NCBI GenBank assembly: GCA_015069185.1
Contig: SVJB01000003.1
Coordinates: forward strand, 101,402 to 165,401
From: Oscillospiraceae bacterium
GTDB taxonomy: Bacteria; Bacillota; Clostridia; UBA1212; UBA1255
Direction: 5' to 3'
Length of the DNA stretch: 64,000 nucleotides
The position numbers were made by a program, and so were the translations under genes. Shown here in pieces: positions 1 through 10,750 of this stretch (the stretch's first letter is position 1; each line of letters starts with the position of its first letter). The notes below the pieces were generated by a model that saw only the letters and a list, made by a program, of their open reading frames with translations, ran no database searches and was not told where the DNA came from.

Positions 1-393
1 GGATCTGCAAAAGGTGTTATGTGTGTAGGCTCATCCGGCCTTGGACTTATGTCTGAAGATCCGAAACAGTTTACTGCGTGCTTATTACTTACGCTTCTTC
101 CAAGTACTCAGGGTATTTATGGCTTCGTTATTGCGTTCATGCTTCTTAATAAAGCAAATGAAATAGGCTTTGATGCAATTACTTTATCACAAGGACTTCA
201 GCTTTTTGCTGCTGCTATTCCTGTTGGTATTGTGGGACTTGCTTCGGGTATTTTTCAAGGTAAAGTTGCAGCTGCTAGTATAGCTCTTGCAGCTAAACAG
301 CCCAAACATTGGTCTAAAGGTATGATTATCACACTGACCGTTGAAATGTTTGCTCTGTTTGGATTCTTAATTTCTATTTTCATGATTGGATGA
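1..393 (+). CDS. ntpK: V-type ATPase subunit K (proteolipid ring), 5'-partial
   Basis: This is the membrane proteolipid that forms the rotating c/K ring and carries Na+ or H+ through the V-type ATPase. The reading frame is already open at base 1 and continues upstream of the window, so the first ATG (base 19) is internal. The visible part covers the end of helix 1 onward. The hairpin signature LPSTQGIYGF fits the conserved Gln-containing loop helix, and the second hairpin has the SGIFQGKVAAASI segment followed by TVEMFALFGFL, whose Glu is the expected ion-binding carboxylate. It is the first visible gene of the K-E-C-F-A-B-D operon; subunit I should lie just upstream of the window. Whether the ion is Na+ or H+ cannot be decided from this fragment. 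Confidence 0.9.
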   Translation, partial: GSAKGVMCVGSSGLGLMSEDPKQFTACLLLTLLPSTQGIYGFVIAFMLLNKANEIGFDAITLSQGLQLFAAAIPVGIVGLASGIFQGKVAAASIALAAKQPKHWSKGMIITLTVEMFALFGFLISIFMIG

Positions 394-397
394 TATA

Positions 398-997
398 ATG
401 ACTGATAATTTATCAAGAATAATAGAAAAAATAATATCAGAAGCTCAGGATAAGGCAGATGAGATTCTAAAAGATGCCCGTGCTCAGGCACAGCAGATTA
501 TGGAGCAGGCCGCTGAAGAGGCACAAATGCGTAATCAGGAAATAGTTTCAGTTGCGCAAAATGAGTCTCAAGCACTTAGAACGCGAATTGAGTCTAGCTT
601 TAATATGCAAAAAAGAAGTAGTGTTTTAAGTGTAAAGCAAGAAATAATAGCTAAAGCATATGAACAGGCATTAGTACATTTACAAGGAATTAACGATGTG
701 GCATATTTACAGATGCTTACAGACTTTGTAGTAAAGAGTGCAGGCTCGCAAAGCAATGATCCCATATATCTTATTTTATGTGAAAAAGATATGGTAAGAG
801 CCGCTTCTATAGTAGACAGCTGCAGTAAGGCGCTAGCAAATCGGCAAATAAAACTTGGCGATAAAACAGTTAATGCCACAGGCGGATTAATTGTAAGAAT
901 TGGAGATATAATGCAGAATTACACATTTGAGGCTATTATTGATAGTATCAAAAACGATTGCGACATTGAAGTGTCTAAAATACTTTTTTCAGAATAA
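398..997 (+). CDS. ntpE: V-type ATPase subunit E (peripheral stalk)
   Basis: Subunit E forms the peripheral stalk that holds the catalytic head against rotation. The protein is about 199 residues. Its N-terminal half is a charged, Ala/Glu/Gln-rich helix (DNLSRIIEKIISEAQDKAD and onward) typical of the coiled-coil stalk, followed by a globular C-terminal domain. The ORF track starts at a TTG at 386 that overlaps the ntpK stop. The ATG at 398, four bases after that stop, is the more ordinary start. The next gene begins 9 bases after the stop. Confidence 0.88.
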   Translation: MTDNLSRIIEKIISEAQDKADEILKDARAQAQQIMEQAAEEAQMRNQEIVSVAQNESQALRTRIESSFNMQKRSSVLSVKQEIIAKAYEQALVHLQGINDVAYLQMLTDFVVKSAGSQSNDPIYLILCEKDMVRAASIVDSCSKALANRQIKLGDKTVNATGGLIVRIGDIMQNYTFEAIIDSIKNDCDIEVSKILFSE

Positions 998-1006
998 GGA
1001 GTAGCT

Positions 1007-2038
1007 ATGCCCGGTAGTGAGTTATATGCATATGCAGTAGGACGAATAAGAGCTATGGAAAACAGGTTGTTTGATAGAAGCTTGTTGGAGAGAATGATCG
1101 ATGCACCATCTTCTCCGGCTTGCCTTGCTATGCTTACTGAAGCTGGATATCCTACCCCCGAAGGAAATGATATCCCAGCGGTTCGTGCGTATATAAAAAG
1201 TTTGGATAGCTATGAATTAAGTGTAATCCATGAACTTAAATCATTTTCACCGGAGCCAGAGCTTTTTAATATATTCGCATTGAAAAGAGATTATTTCAAT
1301 GTGAAAATATTACTCAAAAGCGCAGGTAAAGAACTTGCTATACAAGAACTTCGTGATGGTGGTGTTCTGTCTACAAAAGAAATAAGAAAAGCTTTTATGG
1401 ACGGTGATTATAGTAAATTGCCCGCAAATATGCAGAAGGTTTTATCTGATGCAGGAAAAATAATTGCCCAGAGTGAAAATGTTCAATATGCAGACTTACT
1501 TCTCGACAAAGCTTATTTTGACGACTGTAGGGATCTGTGCAAGAGAGCTCAAAGACCCGATACTCGTAAATTTTTGAAGAAGTTTATAGATATAGAAACA
1601 GATCTGTTTAATCTATCTACTATGATGAGGATAAGAAAAAGAGGACTTCAGGAAGATATTGCAGTTACCCTTATGGAAAAAGCCTACGTATCCGGAGCTC
1701 TTTCTCAAGATTATATGATCCAGATGATAAGAAGCGATGATGCAAACATCAAACTATCTCTTGAAAAGACAGAATACGCTAAGCTGGTTACTGAAGGCTT
1801 GAACAGATATGAAATAACGGGTAGTTTATCTCATCTTGAGAAGCTATGTGATGATTATATAATGGCTTTTCTTATAGAAGCCGGTAAAAATGCCTTCGGC
1901 ATTGAAGCCTTATTCGCATATTTTGTAGGAAAAGAACGTGAAATTACAAATATTCGTCTTGTTTTAATAGGTAAACTTAATGATTTACAGCCAAATGAAT
2001 TAAGACAACGAGTAAGAGATTTGAGAGTAAAAAAATAA
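1007..2038 (+). CDS. ntpC: V-type ATPase subunit C (central stalk/ring adaptor)
   Basis: Subunit C (subunit d-like) is the funnel-shaped adaptor linking the central stalk to the membrane K ring. The 343-residue length matches the family. The N-terminal segment YAYAVGRIRAMENRLFDRS is characteristic, with its conserved R-x-x-E near the start, and the rest is almost wholly helical and charged. The start ATG follows a good AAGGAG site at a normal distance. It lies between E and F in the standard V-ATPase gene order. Nothing is missing or unusual. Confidence 0.92.
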   Translation: MPGSELYAYAVGRIRAMENRLFDRSLLERMIDAPSSPACLAMLTEAGYPTPEGNDIPAVRAYIKSLDSYELSVIHELKSFSPEPELFNIFALKRDYFNVKILLKSAGKELAIQELRDGGVLSTKEIRKAFMDGDYSKLPANMQKVLSDAGKIIAQSENVQYADLLLDKAYFDDCRDLCKRAQRPDTRKFLKKFIDIETDLFNLSTMMRIRKRGLQEDIAVTLMEKAYVSGALSQDYMIQMIRSDDANIKLSLEKTEYAKLVTEGLNRYEITGSLSHLEKLCDDYIMAFLIEAGKNAFGIEALFAYFVGKEREITNIRLVLIGKLNDLQPNELRQRVRDLRVKK

Positions 2039-2055
2039 GTCGGGAAAGAATCAAT

Positions 2056-2376
2056 ATGAAAATCGGAGTACTTGGTGACAATGAAAATGTAATAGGATAC
2101 AGAGCGCTGGGATTTGATGTGGTTAGTTGCGATACAAAGGAAGCTGCTGAACAGGGACTTAAGAAGCTTGCGGAAGAATGCGCAGTTATATTTGTTATAG
2201 AAGAAACATCTTTGCTGATTCAGGATGCTATTGCCCAGTATCATCAGCAGAAAATACCTGCTGTAATACTAATACCGGGCGGTAATGGATCTACAGGTAT
2301 TGGAATGAAGGCTTTGAATCTTCAGGTAGAGAAAGCGGTTGGAAGTAATATTTTGGAGGATAAAGATAATGATTGA
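2056..2376 (+). CDS. ntpF: V-type ATPase subunit F
   Basis: Subunit F is the small CheY-like subunit of the central stalk. The 106-residue protein begins [19 protein letters not shown], matching the usual opening, and contains a VIFVIEE strand and a PAVILIPGG strand in the expected places. Its stop codon (TGA at 2374) lies eight bases into the start of the next gene, so F and A should be translationally coupled. The ribosome binding site for A (TTGGAGGA) sits inside the end of this gene. Confidence 0.9.
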   Translation: MKIGVLGDNENVIGYRALGFDVVSCDTKEAAEQGLKKLAEECAVIFVIEETSLLIQDAIAQYHQQKIPAVILIPGGNGSTGIGMKALNLQVEKAVGSNILEDKDND

Positions 2377-4138
2377 AGGTACAATTGTTAAAATATCAGG
2401 ACCACTCGTTGTTGCAAGTGGAATGGCGCAAGCTAATATGTACGATATGGTTAAGATTGGAGATATGGGTCTCACTGGTGAAATATTAGAGATTCATGGT
2501 GACAAGGCTTCTATTCAGGTATATGAAGAAACTGCAGGCCTTTCTTTGGGGCAGAAAGTAATATCAACCGGTATTCCTCTTAGCGTTGAGTTAGCTCCCG
2601 GCTTAATCAGAAGCATATTTGATGGTATACAAAGACCTCTTGAGAAAATGTACGCTATTCAGGGACATAATATCGCCAGAGGTATTAATATTCCTTCTAT
2701 TGACAGAGAAGCAAAATGGCTATTCAAACCTGCTGTCTCTGTAGGAGATTATGTTGTGCCAGGAGATATAATCGGAACTTGTGATGAATCAGAAATAATA
2801 GAACACAAGATTATGGTCCCTAAGGGTGTCTCTGGTACTATAACAGAAATATACGAAGGAGCCTTTACTGTTATAGAAAAGATAGGTTCTGTAACACTGG
2901 ATAGTGGCAACCAGGTAGACCTTAAGATGTTACAAACCTGGCCGGTGCGTGTAGGTAGACCATATGCCAAGAAATTATCTCCTGATATGCCATTAGCAAC
3001 AGGACAACGAGTAATTGACACAATGTTTCCTATCGCCAAGGGTGGTGTTGCAGCAGTTCCCGGTCCTTTTGGTAGCGGTAAGACCGTAGTACAGCATCAG
3101 CTAGCAAAATGGGCAGATGCACAGATCGTAGTTTATATCGGTTGCGGTGAACGCGGAAATGAAATGACCGATGTACTTAATGAGTTTCCTGAATTAAAAG
3201 ATCCAAAAACAGGTAAATCTCTTATGGAAAGAACAGTATTGATTGCTAATACTTCGGATATGCCGGTTGCTGCAAGAGAGGCATCTATATACACAGGTAT
3301 TACAATTGCTGAATACTACAGAGATATGGGATATGATGTTGCTATTATGGCCGACTCTACATCAAGATGGGCAGAAGCTTTAAGAGAGTTATCAGGACGT
3401 CTTGAGGAAATGCCGGGTGAAGAAGGTTATCCTGCATACTTAGGCTCACGCTTGGCACAGTTCTATGAAAGAGCCGGTCGTGTTATTAGTCTTGGCTCAA
3501 AGGGAAGAGAAGGAACACTTACTGCAATTGGCGCTGTATCTCCGCCCGGAGGCGATATCTCAGAACCTGTTTCACAAGCAACACTCAGAATAGTAAAAGT
3601 ATTCTGGGGACTTGATTCGTCACTGGCATATGCAAGACATTTCCCCGCGATTAACTGGCTTAACAGTTATTCATTGTACACAGATAGTCTTGCAGATTGG
3701 TATGAAGAAAATATTTCGAAAAGATGGAATACTAAGAGACTTCTTTTCATGCAGCTACTACAGAAGGAAGCAGAGCTTCAGGAAATTGTTAAACTGGTAG
3801 GTGTGGATTCTTTATCTGCTTCTGATAGATTAATATTGGAAGTGGCCAGAACAATCAGAGAAGACTATCTGCATCAAAATGCTTTTCACGAGATAGACAC
3901 ATATACTACGTTTAAAAAGCAAAACAGCATGATGGATTTGATAATTGCATATTATACACTTGGCTCGGACGCCTTGAGGCGTGGTGTAAACTTTAATAAA
4001 ATTGAGAAACTTGTAGCCAGAGAAAAAATAGGTCGTATTAAATACGTTCCTGAAAATGACATTGATAGAGAAGTAAAAGCAATTTCAGACATGATGAATA
4101 GCGAGATAACTCAGCTCATTTCTCAAATAGGAGGATAA
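2369..4138 (+). CDS. ntpA: V-type ATPase catalytic subunit A
   Basis: This is the ATP-hydrolysing (or ATP-synthesising) subunit of the A3B3 head. The protein is 589 residues. The Walker A motif GPFGSGKT lies near residue 232, preceded by the roughly 90-residue non-homologous insertion typical of A subunits (containing [20 protein letters not shown]). Further signatures are [16 protein letters not shown]-like sequence (here [12 protein letters not shown]) and [19 protein letters not shown]. The ORF track starts at a TTG at 2339, but the ATG at 2369 has TTGGAGGA upstream and gives the family N-terminus [11 protein letters not shown]. It overlaps ntpF by 8 bases. Confidence 0.96.
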   Translation: MIEGTIVKISGPLVVASGMAQANMYDMVKIGDMGLTGEILEIHGDKASIQVYEETAGLSLGQKVISTGIPLSVELAPGLIRSIFDGIQRPLEKMYAIQGHNIARGINIPSIDREAKWLFKPAVSVGDYVVPGDIIGTCDESEIIEHKIMVPKGVSGTITEIYEGAFTVIEKIGSVTLDSGNQVDLKMLQTWPVRVGRPYAKKLSPDMPLATGQRVIDTMFPIAKGGVAAVPGPFGSGKTVVQHQLAKWADAQIVVYIGCGERGNEMTDVLNEFPELKDPKTGKSLMERTVLIANTSDMPVAAREASIYTGITIAEYYRDMGYDVAIMADSTSRWAEALRELSGRLEEMPGEEGYPAYLGSRLAQFYERAGRVISLGSKGREGTLTAIGAVSPPGGDISEPVSQATLRIVKVFWGLDSSLAYARHFPAINWLNSYSLYTDSLADWYEENISKRWNTKRLLFMQLLQKEAELQEIVKLVGVDSLSASDRLILEVARTIREDYLHQNAFHEIDTYTTFKKQNSMMDLIIAYYTLGSDALRRGVNFNKIEKLVAREKIGRIKYVPENDIDREVKAISDMMNSEITQLISQIGG

Positions 4139-4139
4139 T

Positions 4140-5519
4140 ATGTTTAAAGAATATAAGACAATTTATGAAATAGCAGGGCCTCTTATGATGCTTAAACAAG
4201 TTACAGACGTAAGTCTTGGTGAGTTAGGTGAGATTAAGCTGGCAAATGGTGAAAAAAGACTCTGTAAAGTGTTAGAAATTGACGGTACTAACTGTATTGT
4301 ACAGTTATTTGAAAATTCAGCAGGCATAAATCTTTCTGAAAGTACAGTCAAATTCTTAGGTCATGGAGTAGAACTTAATGTATCTCCTGATATATTAGGT
4401 AGAGTCTTTGATGGAATGGGACGACCTATAGACGGAGGACCGGAAATCATTCCTGAAAAAAGACTTGATATTAATGGACTTCCTATGAATCCTGCTGCAA
4501 GAGATTATCCTTCTGAATTTATACAGACAGGTGTTAGCGCGATTGACGGACTTAATACTCTTGTAAGAGGGCAGAAGCTTCCTATCTTCTCAGCATCAGG
4601 TCTCCCGCATGCAAATCTTGCAGTACAGATTGCCAGACAAGCTAAAGTACTTGGCACAGATAGCAACTTCGCAGTTGTATTTGCAGCAATGGGAATTACA
4701 TTTGAAGAGGCGAATTTCTTTATAGAAGACTTTAACAAAACAGGCGCTATTGATAGGACTGTTTTATTTATGAATCTGGCAAACGACCCGGCAGTAGAAC
4801 GTATATCAACTCCTAAAATGGCTCTTACAGCAGCAGAGTATCTTGCTTTTGACCTTAACATGCACGTACTTGTTATTATGACAGATATAACGTATTATGC
4901 AGAAGCGCTGCGTGAGATATCGGCAGCTCGTAAGGAAGTGCCTGGACGACGTGGATATCCAGGATACCTGTACACAGACCTGGCTACACTTTATGAGCGT
5001 GCAGGACGTAAGAAAGGAATAGACGGAAGTATTACCTTGATACCAATTCTTACAATGCCGGAAGATGATAAAACCCATCCTATTCCTGACCTTACAGGAT
5101 ATATTACAGAAGGACAGATTATTTTAAGTAGAGAATTACATCGTAAGGGTGTGGTGCCACCTATCGATGTACTTCCATCCTTATCCCGTCTTAAAGATAA
5201 AGGTATAGGAAAAGGTAAGACACGTGAGGATCATGCAGACACAATGAACCAGTTGTTTGCAGCGTATTCGCGAGGCAAGGAATGCAGAGAATTAGCCACA
5301 ATCTTAGGTGAATCTGCTCTTTCTGAAACAGATAGATTGTATGCACAGTTTTCGGAGAACTTTGAAAATCTTTATGTTTCACAAGGCTTTAAGACAAATA
5401 GAAGTATTGAGGAAACTCTGAATATAGGTTGGCAACTGCTTAAAATATTGCCAAAATCAGAACTTAAGCGTATCAGAGACGAATACATTGACAAATATCT
5501 TGAAAAGGATGGTAATTAA
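4140..5519 (+). CDS. ntpB: V-type ATPase regulatory subunit B
   Basis: Subunit B alternates with A in the hexameric head and contributes non-catalytic nucleotide-facing residues. The 459-residue protein has no canonical Walker A Lys/Thr, as expected for B. It retains [44 protein letters not shown] and the C-terminal [16 protein letters not shown]. The ATG comes one base after the ntpA stop, with AGGAGG just upstream. The stop TAA shares its last A with the ATG of ntpD (TAATG). Confidence 0.96.
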   Translation: MFKEYKTIYEIAGPLMMLKQVTDVSLGELGEIKLANGEKRLCKVLEIDGTNCIVQLFENSAGINLSESTVKFLGHGVELNVSPDILGRVFDGMGRPIDGGPEIIPEKRLDINGLPMNPAARDYPSEFIQTGVSAIDGLNTLVRGQKLPIFSASGLPHANLAVQIARQAKVLGTDSNFAVVFAAMGITFEEANFFIEDFNKTGAIDRTVLFMNLANDPAVERISTPKMALTAAEYLAFDLNMHVLVIMTDITYYAEALREISAARKEVPGRRGYPGYLYTDLATLYERAGRKKGIDGSITLIPILTMPEDDKTHPIPDLTGYITEGQIILSRELHRKGVVPPIDVLPSLSRLKDKGIGKGKTREDHADTMNQLFAAYSRGKECRELATILGESALSETDRLYAQFSENFENLYVSQGFKTNRSIEETLNIGWQLLKILPKSELKRIRDEYIDKYLEKDGN

Positions 5520-6154
5520 TGGCACGTCTTAATGTTAACCCGACTCGTATGGAGTTGACAAAACTGAAAAAAAGGCTGATGACAGCAAGGCGAGGACACA
5601 AACTTCTCAAAGATAAAAGAGATGAACTTATGAAAAGGTTCATTGAGATTATTAAAGAAAACCAGAAGCTGCGTCTCAAATTGGAAAACATGGCAACCGA
5701 TGCATCTAAGAGCTTTGTAATGGCAGGTGCATTAACTTCTCAGGAAAGCTTAGCCGAAGCGCTTTCTTATCCTTCGTGCAAAGTTGATGTTCAGGTATCT
5801 GATAGAAATATAATGGGAGTAACTGTTCCGGAGTTTTCGTATAGTATCAAGGAAGGAAGCAGCGAGCCGTATAGCTATGGTTTTTTAAATACAAGCAGTG
5901 AACTTGACAGTGCCGTTTTTAAAATGCATAATATGCTTTCGGTGCTTTTAGAACTTGCCGGAGTAGAAAAAGCTGCCCAGCTACTTGCTGTGGAGATAGA
6001 ACACACAAGGCGAAGGGTAAATGCACTGGAATATATTATGATTCCTCAATTGGAGGAAACTATAAAATATATAACAATGAAAATGGAAGAAAACGAAAGA
6101 GGCAATATAACAAGACTTATGAAAGTCAAGGATATGGTCCTCGAAAAAAAATAA
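5519..6154 (+). CDS. ntpD: V-type ATPase subunit D (central rotor shaft)
   Basis: Subunit D is the long antiparallel coiled coil that turns inside the A3B3 head. The 211-residue protein has the family opening LNVNPTRMELTKLKKRL followed by LLKDKRDELMKRF, and a C-terminal helix containing RRVNALEYIMIPQLEETI, a highly conserved stretch. It is the last gene of the V-ATPase operon and shares one base with ntpB. Only 24 bases separate it from purL and no terminator hairpin is visible there, so read-through into purL is possible. Confidence 0.94.
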   Translation: MARLNVNPTRMELTKLKKRLMTARRGHKLLKDKRDELMKRFIEIIKENQKLRLKLENMATDASKSFVMAGALTSQESLAEALSYPSCKVDVQVSDRNIMGVTVPEFSYSIKEGSSEPYSYGFLNTSSELDSAVFKMHNMLSVLLELAGVEKAAQLLAVEIEHTRRRVNALEYIMIPQLEETIKYITMKMEENERGNITRLMKVKDMVLEKK

Positions 6155-6178
6155 AATAACCGTTGAAAGGAAATTGTA

Positions 6179-9100
6179 ATGAGCGTTAGACGTATTTATG
6201 TGGAGAAAATGGAAGGATTGGATGTTGCTGCAAGCGGCCTCCTGGCTGATATCAGAGAGAATTTAGGTGTAAAGAATCTTGAATCTTTAAGAATCCTTAT
6301 AAGATATGATGTTGAGAATATCAGTGATGATATTTTCAACCAAGCAAAGACAATAATATTTTCTGAACCTAATGTAGATTATACATACGAAAATAGTTTT
6401 GAAATGCCTGAAGGAGCATATTCCTTTGCAGTTGAATATTTGCCTGGACAATTCGATCAGAGAGCAGATTCAGCAAGTCAATGTGTACAGATATTAACAC
6501 AAGGTATCAGACCAAACATCAAAGCAGCTACAGTTTATGTTCTAACAGGAAATATCAGTAATGAAGATATTTCAAGAATCAAAGGTTATTGTATCAACCC
6601 TGTAGAGTCAAGAGAAGCATCTAGTGAGATTCCTGATACTCTTGACATGCAACTTGATATTCCTACTACTGTTGCCACTGTAGAGGGCTTTATTGAGAGT
6701 GATGAAGCAGGAATTGCAGACATCAGAAAAAAGTATAACATTAATATGTCGGTACAGGATCTTAGCTTCTGTCGCGATTATTTTAAAAATCAGGAAAAAC
6801 GCAATCCTACAATTACAGAAATAAAAGTTATTGATACATATTGGTCAGATCACTGCCGTCACACCACATTCCTTACTCGCCTGAATAATATTGACGTTGA
6901 AAACAAATTGGTAAGAGAAGCTTTTGAAGAATATCTTAAGGTGCGCAGCGAGCTTTATGTAGGTCGCAATAAAGATATTTCACTAATGGATATTGCTACG
7001 ATCGGTGGTAAATATCTTAAGAAAACAGGCAAAGCTACTAATCTTGACGAGTCAGAAGAAATTAATGCTTGTAGTATTAAAGTAAAGGCTGATATTGATG
7101 GCAAAGAGCAAGATTATCTTGTAATGTTTAAGAACGAAACTCACAATCATCCAACTGAAATTGAGCCCTTCGGTGGTGCAGCAACATGTTTAGGCGGTGC
7201 TATTCGAGATCCATTATCAGGTAGATCTTATGTATATCAGGCAATGCGTGTTACAGGAAGCGCAGATCCTACTGCTCCTGTAAGCTCAACAATTAAAGGT
7301 AAACTTCCTCAAAGAAAGATTACAACAGGTGCTGCTGCCGGATACAGCTCATATGGTAACCAGATAGGTCTGGCAACAGGTCATGTAAGAGAGATTTTTC
7401 ACCCGGGATATATGGCAAAACGTATGGAAATTGGTGCAGTTATTGCAGCTGCTCCTGCTGAAAACGTTATAAGAGAGCGTCCTGATGTTGGCGATGTTAT
7501 TATTCTCCTTGGTGGTAGAACAGGCCGTGATGGTATTGGTGGTGCTACAGGTTCTTCTAAGGAACACACAACAGAGTCTGTAACAACATGCGGCTCGGAA
7601 GTTCAGAAGGGTAATGCACCTACAGAGAGAAAACTCCAGAGACTTTTCAGAAATCCTGAAGCATCACGTCTTATCAAGCGTTGTAATGACTTTGGTGCAG
7701 GCGGTGTGTGCGTTGCTATAGGCGAGCTTGCTCCGGCTCTCGATATTAATCTTGATTTAGTCCTTAAAAAGTACGAAGGACTTGATGGTACTGAACTTGC
7801 TATTTCAGAATCACAAGAGAGAATGGCTGTAGTGGTAGCTGCCAAAGATGCAGACAAGTTTATGGCTCTTAGTAGCAAGGAAAATCTTGAATCAGTTAAA
7901 GTTGCTCAGGTCACAGACTCAGGCAGACTGAAAATGATGTGGAATGGCAACACAATTGTAAATATTTCACGTGAATTCTTAGATACAAACGGTGTGACAC
8001 AGGAAAGTGATATATATGTTGGAGCATCTGATAGTGCAGCTTTAGTTGCAAAAGCAAAGAAAGGTGAATTTGCAAGCTGGAATGAAATGCTGGCAAACCT
8101 TACTTGTGCTTCACAAAAAGGCTTAGAAGAACGATTTGACGCAACAATCGGTGCTGGTACAGTATTAATGCCATATGGTGGAAAATATCAGATGTCACCT
8201 CAGGATGGTATGGCAGCAAAGATTCCTCTTGAAAAGGGTGACACTACTACAGGTACTATTATGACATTTGGTTATGATCCTTATATTTCAGAAGCAGATC
8301 CGTACCTTGGTTCAGTTTACGCAGTTATCAGCTCACTGGCAAAACATACTGCTATGGGTGGTTTGTATTCAGATGTAAGACTTACATTCCAGGAATATTT
8401 TGAGAAGCTTGGCACTAAAGCTCAAACATGGGGTAAACCTTTTGCAGCGCTTCTTGGTGGACTTCATGCACAACTTAAGATTGGTATTCCTGCAATCGGC
8501 GGTAAAGACTCAATGTCAGGTACTTTCGAAGACATACATGTACCACCAACGCTTTGCTCATTTGCAGTTTCTGCCTGTGATGTGAGAAATGTTATCTCCA
8601 CTGAGTTTAAGAACGCAGGTAGCAATGTTATTTTATACACAATGCCTGTTAGTGAAGACGGTATGCCTGATATGGATAACCTGATGGCAGAGTATAGCAA
8701 TATCCACGCTCTTATGCAGCAAGGTAAGATAGTAAGCGCTAAGGTTGTAGAACGTGGTGGTATAGCACATAGTATCTGTATGATGGCCTTTGGTAATAAA
8801 AATGGCTTTGTGTTCGATAAAAACGCATGGAGCAAGTTGGAAAATAGCATTTTTGATGCTCAATACGGAGATATTGTTCTTGAACTTGCAAGTGGCGTTA
8901 GCTTAGAAGAACTTAATCTTGGCCAACAGTACATTCTATTAGGTAAGGTAACAGATAGCGGTATTATAGAAGCCGGCGACAGCAAGCTTTGTGTAAATTC
9001 ACTTATGGACAGCTGGAGAGGAAAGCTTGATAAGGTATTCCCTGAACTTGGTAAGAAGCTTGACGTAGCTGATAGCGAAGCTAACATTGAGCTTTTCACA

Positions 9101-9934
9101 GTGAAAGAAAAGAAAACTGCTTCTATTAAGATTGCAAAGCCTCGTGTGTTTATCCCTGTATTCCCAGGAACTAACTGCGAATATGATTCAGCAAAGGCTT
9201 TTGAAAATGCAGGCGCAGTAGTCGAGACACTTGTATTTAAAAATATCACTTCAAAAGATATTGAAGAAACTGTACAGGCTATGACAAAGCTTATTAATAA
9301 CTCACAGATCGTTATGCTTCCGGGTGGATTCAGTGCCGGAGACGAGCCGGAGGGTTCAGGTAAGTTTATTGCAACTGTATTCCGTAACCCTGCAATATCA
9401 GAAGCTGTCTCAAACTTACTCAAGAATAGAGACGGCTTGATGCTGGGTATATGTAACGGTTTCCAGGCTTTAATTAAGCTCGGCTTAGTACCTTACGGCG
9501 AGATAAAGACTTTGGATAAGAATGATCCTACACTTACATTTAACACAATAGGAAGACATATATCACGTTACGCGTATACAAGGGTAACATCTAATAAGTC
9601 ACCGTGGCTCTGGGGTACAGAGGCAGGCGATATGCATGCAATTCCTATTTCACATGGAGAGGGAAGATTTATTGCAAATGACGAGGTCTTGGCAAGACTT
9701 ATTGCAAATGGACAGATTGCTACACAGTATGTAGATGCTAACAATAACGTAAGCATGGATCCTTTGTGGAATCCTAACGGCAGCTGTCTTGCTATCGAGG
9801 GAATCACAAGTGAAGATGGCAGAGTGCTTGGTAAGATGGGTCACTCAGAGAGAATGGGCGCTAATATCGGCAAGAATATTCCTTATAACAAGGATCAGAA
9901 ATTGTTTGAATCAGGCGTAAGATATTATCAATAA
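6179..9934 (+). CDS. purL: Phosphoribosylformylglycinamidine synthase, fused PurL-PurQ
   Basis: This enzyme converts FGAR plus glutamine and ATP to FGAM in de novo purine synthesis. The single 1251-residue chain joins the ATP-grasp-like PurL part to a C-terminal class I glutamine amidotransferase. The PurL part shows SDHCRHTTF and FKNETHNHPTEIEPFGGAATC, the FGAM synthase signatures, and later GGKDSMSGTF. The amidotransferase part shows FPGTNCEYDSA, the nucleophile Cys in LGICNGFQAL, and the His/Glu of ISHGEGRF. The ATG is preceded by GAAAGGA. No purine riboswitch fits in the 24-base gap upstream. No other pur gene lies nearby, so it is detached from the usual pur operon. Confidence 0.96.
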   Translation: MSVRRIYVEKMEGLDVAASGLLADIRENLGVKNLESLRILIRYDVENISDDIFNQAKTIIFSEPNVDYTYENSFEMPEGAYSFAVEYLPGQFDQRADSASQCVQILTQGIRPNIKAATVYVLTGNISNEDISRIKGYCINPVESREASSEIPDTLDMQLDIPTTVATVEGFIESDEAGIADIRKKYNINMSVQDLSFCRDYFKNQEKRNPTITEIKVIDTYWSDHCRHTTFLTRLNNIDVENKLVREAFEEYLKVRSELYVGRNKDISLMDIATIGGKYLKKTGKATNLDESEEINACSIKVKADIDGKEQDYLVMFKNETHNHPTEIEPFGGAATCLGGAIRDPLSGRSYVYQAMRVTGSADPTAPVSSTIKGKLPQRKITTGAAAGYSSYGNQIGLATGHVREIFHPGYMAKRMEIGAVIAAAPAENVIRERPDVGDVIILLGGRTGRDGIGGATGSSKEHTTESVTTCGSEVQKGNAPTERKLQRLFRNPEASRLIKRCNDFGAGGVCVAIGELAPALDINLDLVLKKYEGLDGTELAISESQERMAVVVAAKDADKFMALSSKENLESVKVAQVTDSGRLKMMWNGNTIVNISREFLDTNGVTQESDIYVGASDSAALVAKAKKGEFASWNEMLANLTCASQKGLEERFDATIGAGTVLMPYGGKYQMSPQDGMAAKIPLEKGDTTTGTIMTFGYDPYISEADPYLGSVYAVISSLAKHTAMGGLYSDVRLTFQEYFEKLGTKAQTWGKPFAALLGGLHAQLKIGIPAIGGKDSMSGTFEDIHVPPTLCSFAVSACDVRNVISTEFKNAGSNVILYTMPVSEDGMPDMDNLMAEYSNIHALMQQGKIVSAKVVERGGIAHSICMMAFGNKNGFVFDKNAWSKLENSIFDAQYGDIVLELASGVSLEELNLGQQYILLGKVTDSGIIEAGDSKLCVNSLMDSWRGKLDKVFPELGKKLDVADSEANIELFTVKEKKTASIKIAKPRVFIPVFPGTNCEYDSAKAFENAGAVVETLVFKNITSKDIEETVQAMTKLINNSQIVMLPGGFSAGDEPEGSGKFIATVFRNPAISEAVSNLLKNRDGLMLGICNGFQALIKLGLVPYGEIKTLDKNDPTLTFNTIGRHISRYAYTRVTSNKSPWLWGTEAGDMHAIPISHGEGRFIANDEVLARLIANGQIATQYVDANNNVSMDPLWNPNGSCLAIEGITSEDGRVLGKMGHSERMGANIGKNIPYNKDQKLFESGVRYYQ

Positions 9935-9955
9935 TAATTATACGGGAGATTTTGT

Positions 9956-10750
9956 ATGAATATTGGATTTATTGGCTCAGGAAACATGGGCGGTGCGATT
10001 ATTAAAGCGGTGGCTACACAAAGTAGCCATACGCTGTATGTATATGACAAGGATACAGCAAAGCTAAACAGTCTGGCAAGTGAATACAGCGTTAATGCTG
10101 CGGGAAATATAGCGGAAATTGTTGAAAAGGCTCAAGTGATTTTTATTTGTGTAAAGCCTGTTGCTATCGCTGCAGTACTGCAAGATATTAAAAATTCTCC
10201 CGGATATGAAATGAGAACTTATGTTTCGATTGCGGCTGGTGTAAAGGTTAATGTATTTACAGATGCTCTTGGGGAAATACAACTTGTACGTACAATGCCT
10301 AACTTGCCTGCAATGGTCAAAGAAGGCTTTACTGTTGCATATTTTCACAATATGTCTGAAAAATATGAGATGAAGGCAGCTCTGATGGAGCTTTTCAACA
10401 TGTTCGGTAAAGCGATTTGCGTTGACAGTGAGAAGTATGTTGATAAGTGTATTTCTGTTACATCGAGCAGTCCTGCATATATTTGTATGATGATAGAAGC
10501 AATGGCAGATGGCGCGGTGAAGGCTGGATTTGCCAGAAAAGATGCTATAGAGATGGTGCTACAAAGCGTATATGGTACTGCAAAGTATTTAATGGAAACG
10601 GGTATGCATCCGGCGGCTCTCAAAGATGCTGTTTGCTCACCTGCAGGTACTACCATAGAAGCTGTGGCCAGCTTAGAAGAGTCTGGTTTCAGAGCGTCTC
10701 TGATTAATGCGATGGAAAGATGCGAGAAGAAAGCAGAAGGTAAGATATGA
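9956..10750 (+). CDS. proC: Pyrroline-5-carboxylate reductase
   Basis: ProC reduces pyrroline-5-carboxylate to proline with NAD(P)H in the cytosol. The 264-residue protein starts with the Rossmann motif IGFIGSGNMGGAI. It contains SIAAGVKV, VRTMPNLPAMV and the C-terminal signature region AVCSPAGTTIEAVASLEESGFR. A GGGAG site precedes the ATG. Its TGA overlaps the ATG of the next gene (ATGA), so the two are probably translated together. The metabolic link to the RNase HI-Nudix neighbour is not obvious. Confidence 0.95.
   Translation: MNIGFIGSGNMGGAIIKAVATQSSHTLYVYDKDTAKLNSLASEYSVNAAGNIAEIVEKAQVIFICVKPVAIAAVLQDIKNSPGYEMRTYVSIAAGVKVNVFTDALGEIQLVRTMPNLPAMVKEGFTVAYFHNMSEKYEMKAALMELFNMFGKAICVDSEKYVDKCISVTSSSPAYICMMIEAMADGAVKAGFARKDAIEMVLQSVYGTAKYLMETGMHPAALKDAVCSPAGTTIEAVASLEESGFRASLINAMERCEKKAEGKI

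Noticed and set aside
8860-9423. Minus-strand ORF of 187 aa inside purL
   Set aside because: Overlaps the conserved amidotransferase coding region; no recognisable motif or ribosome site.
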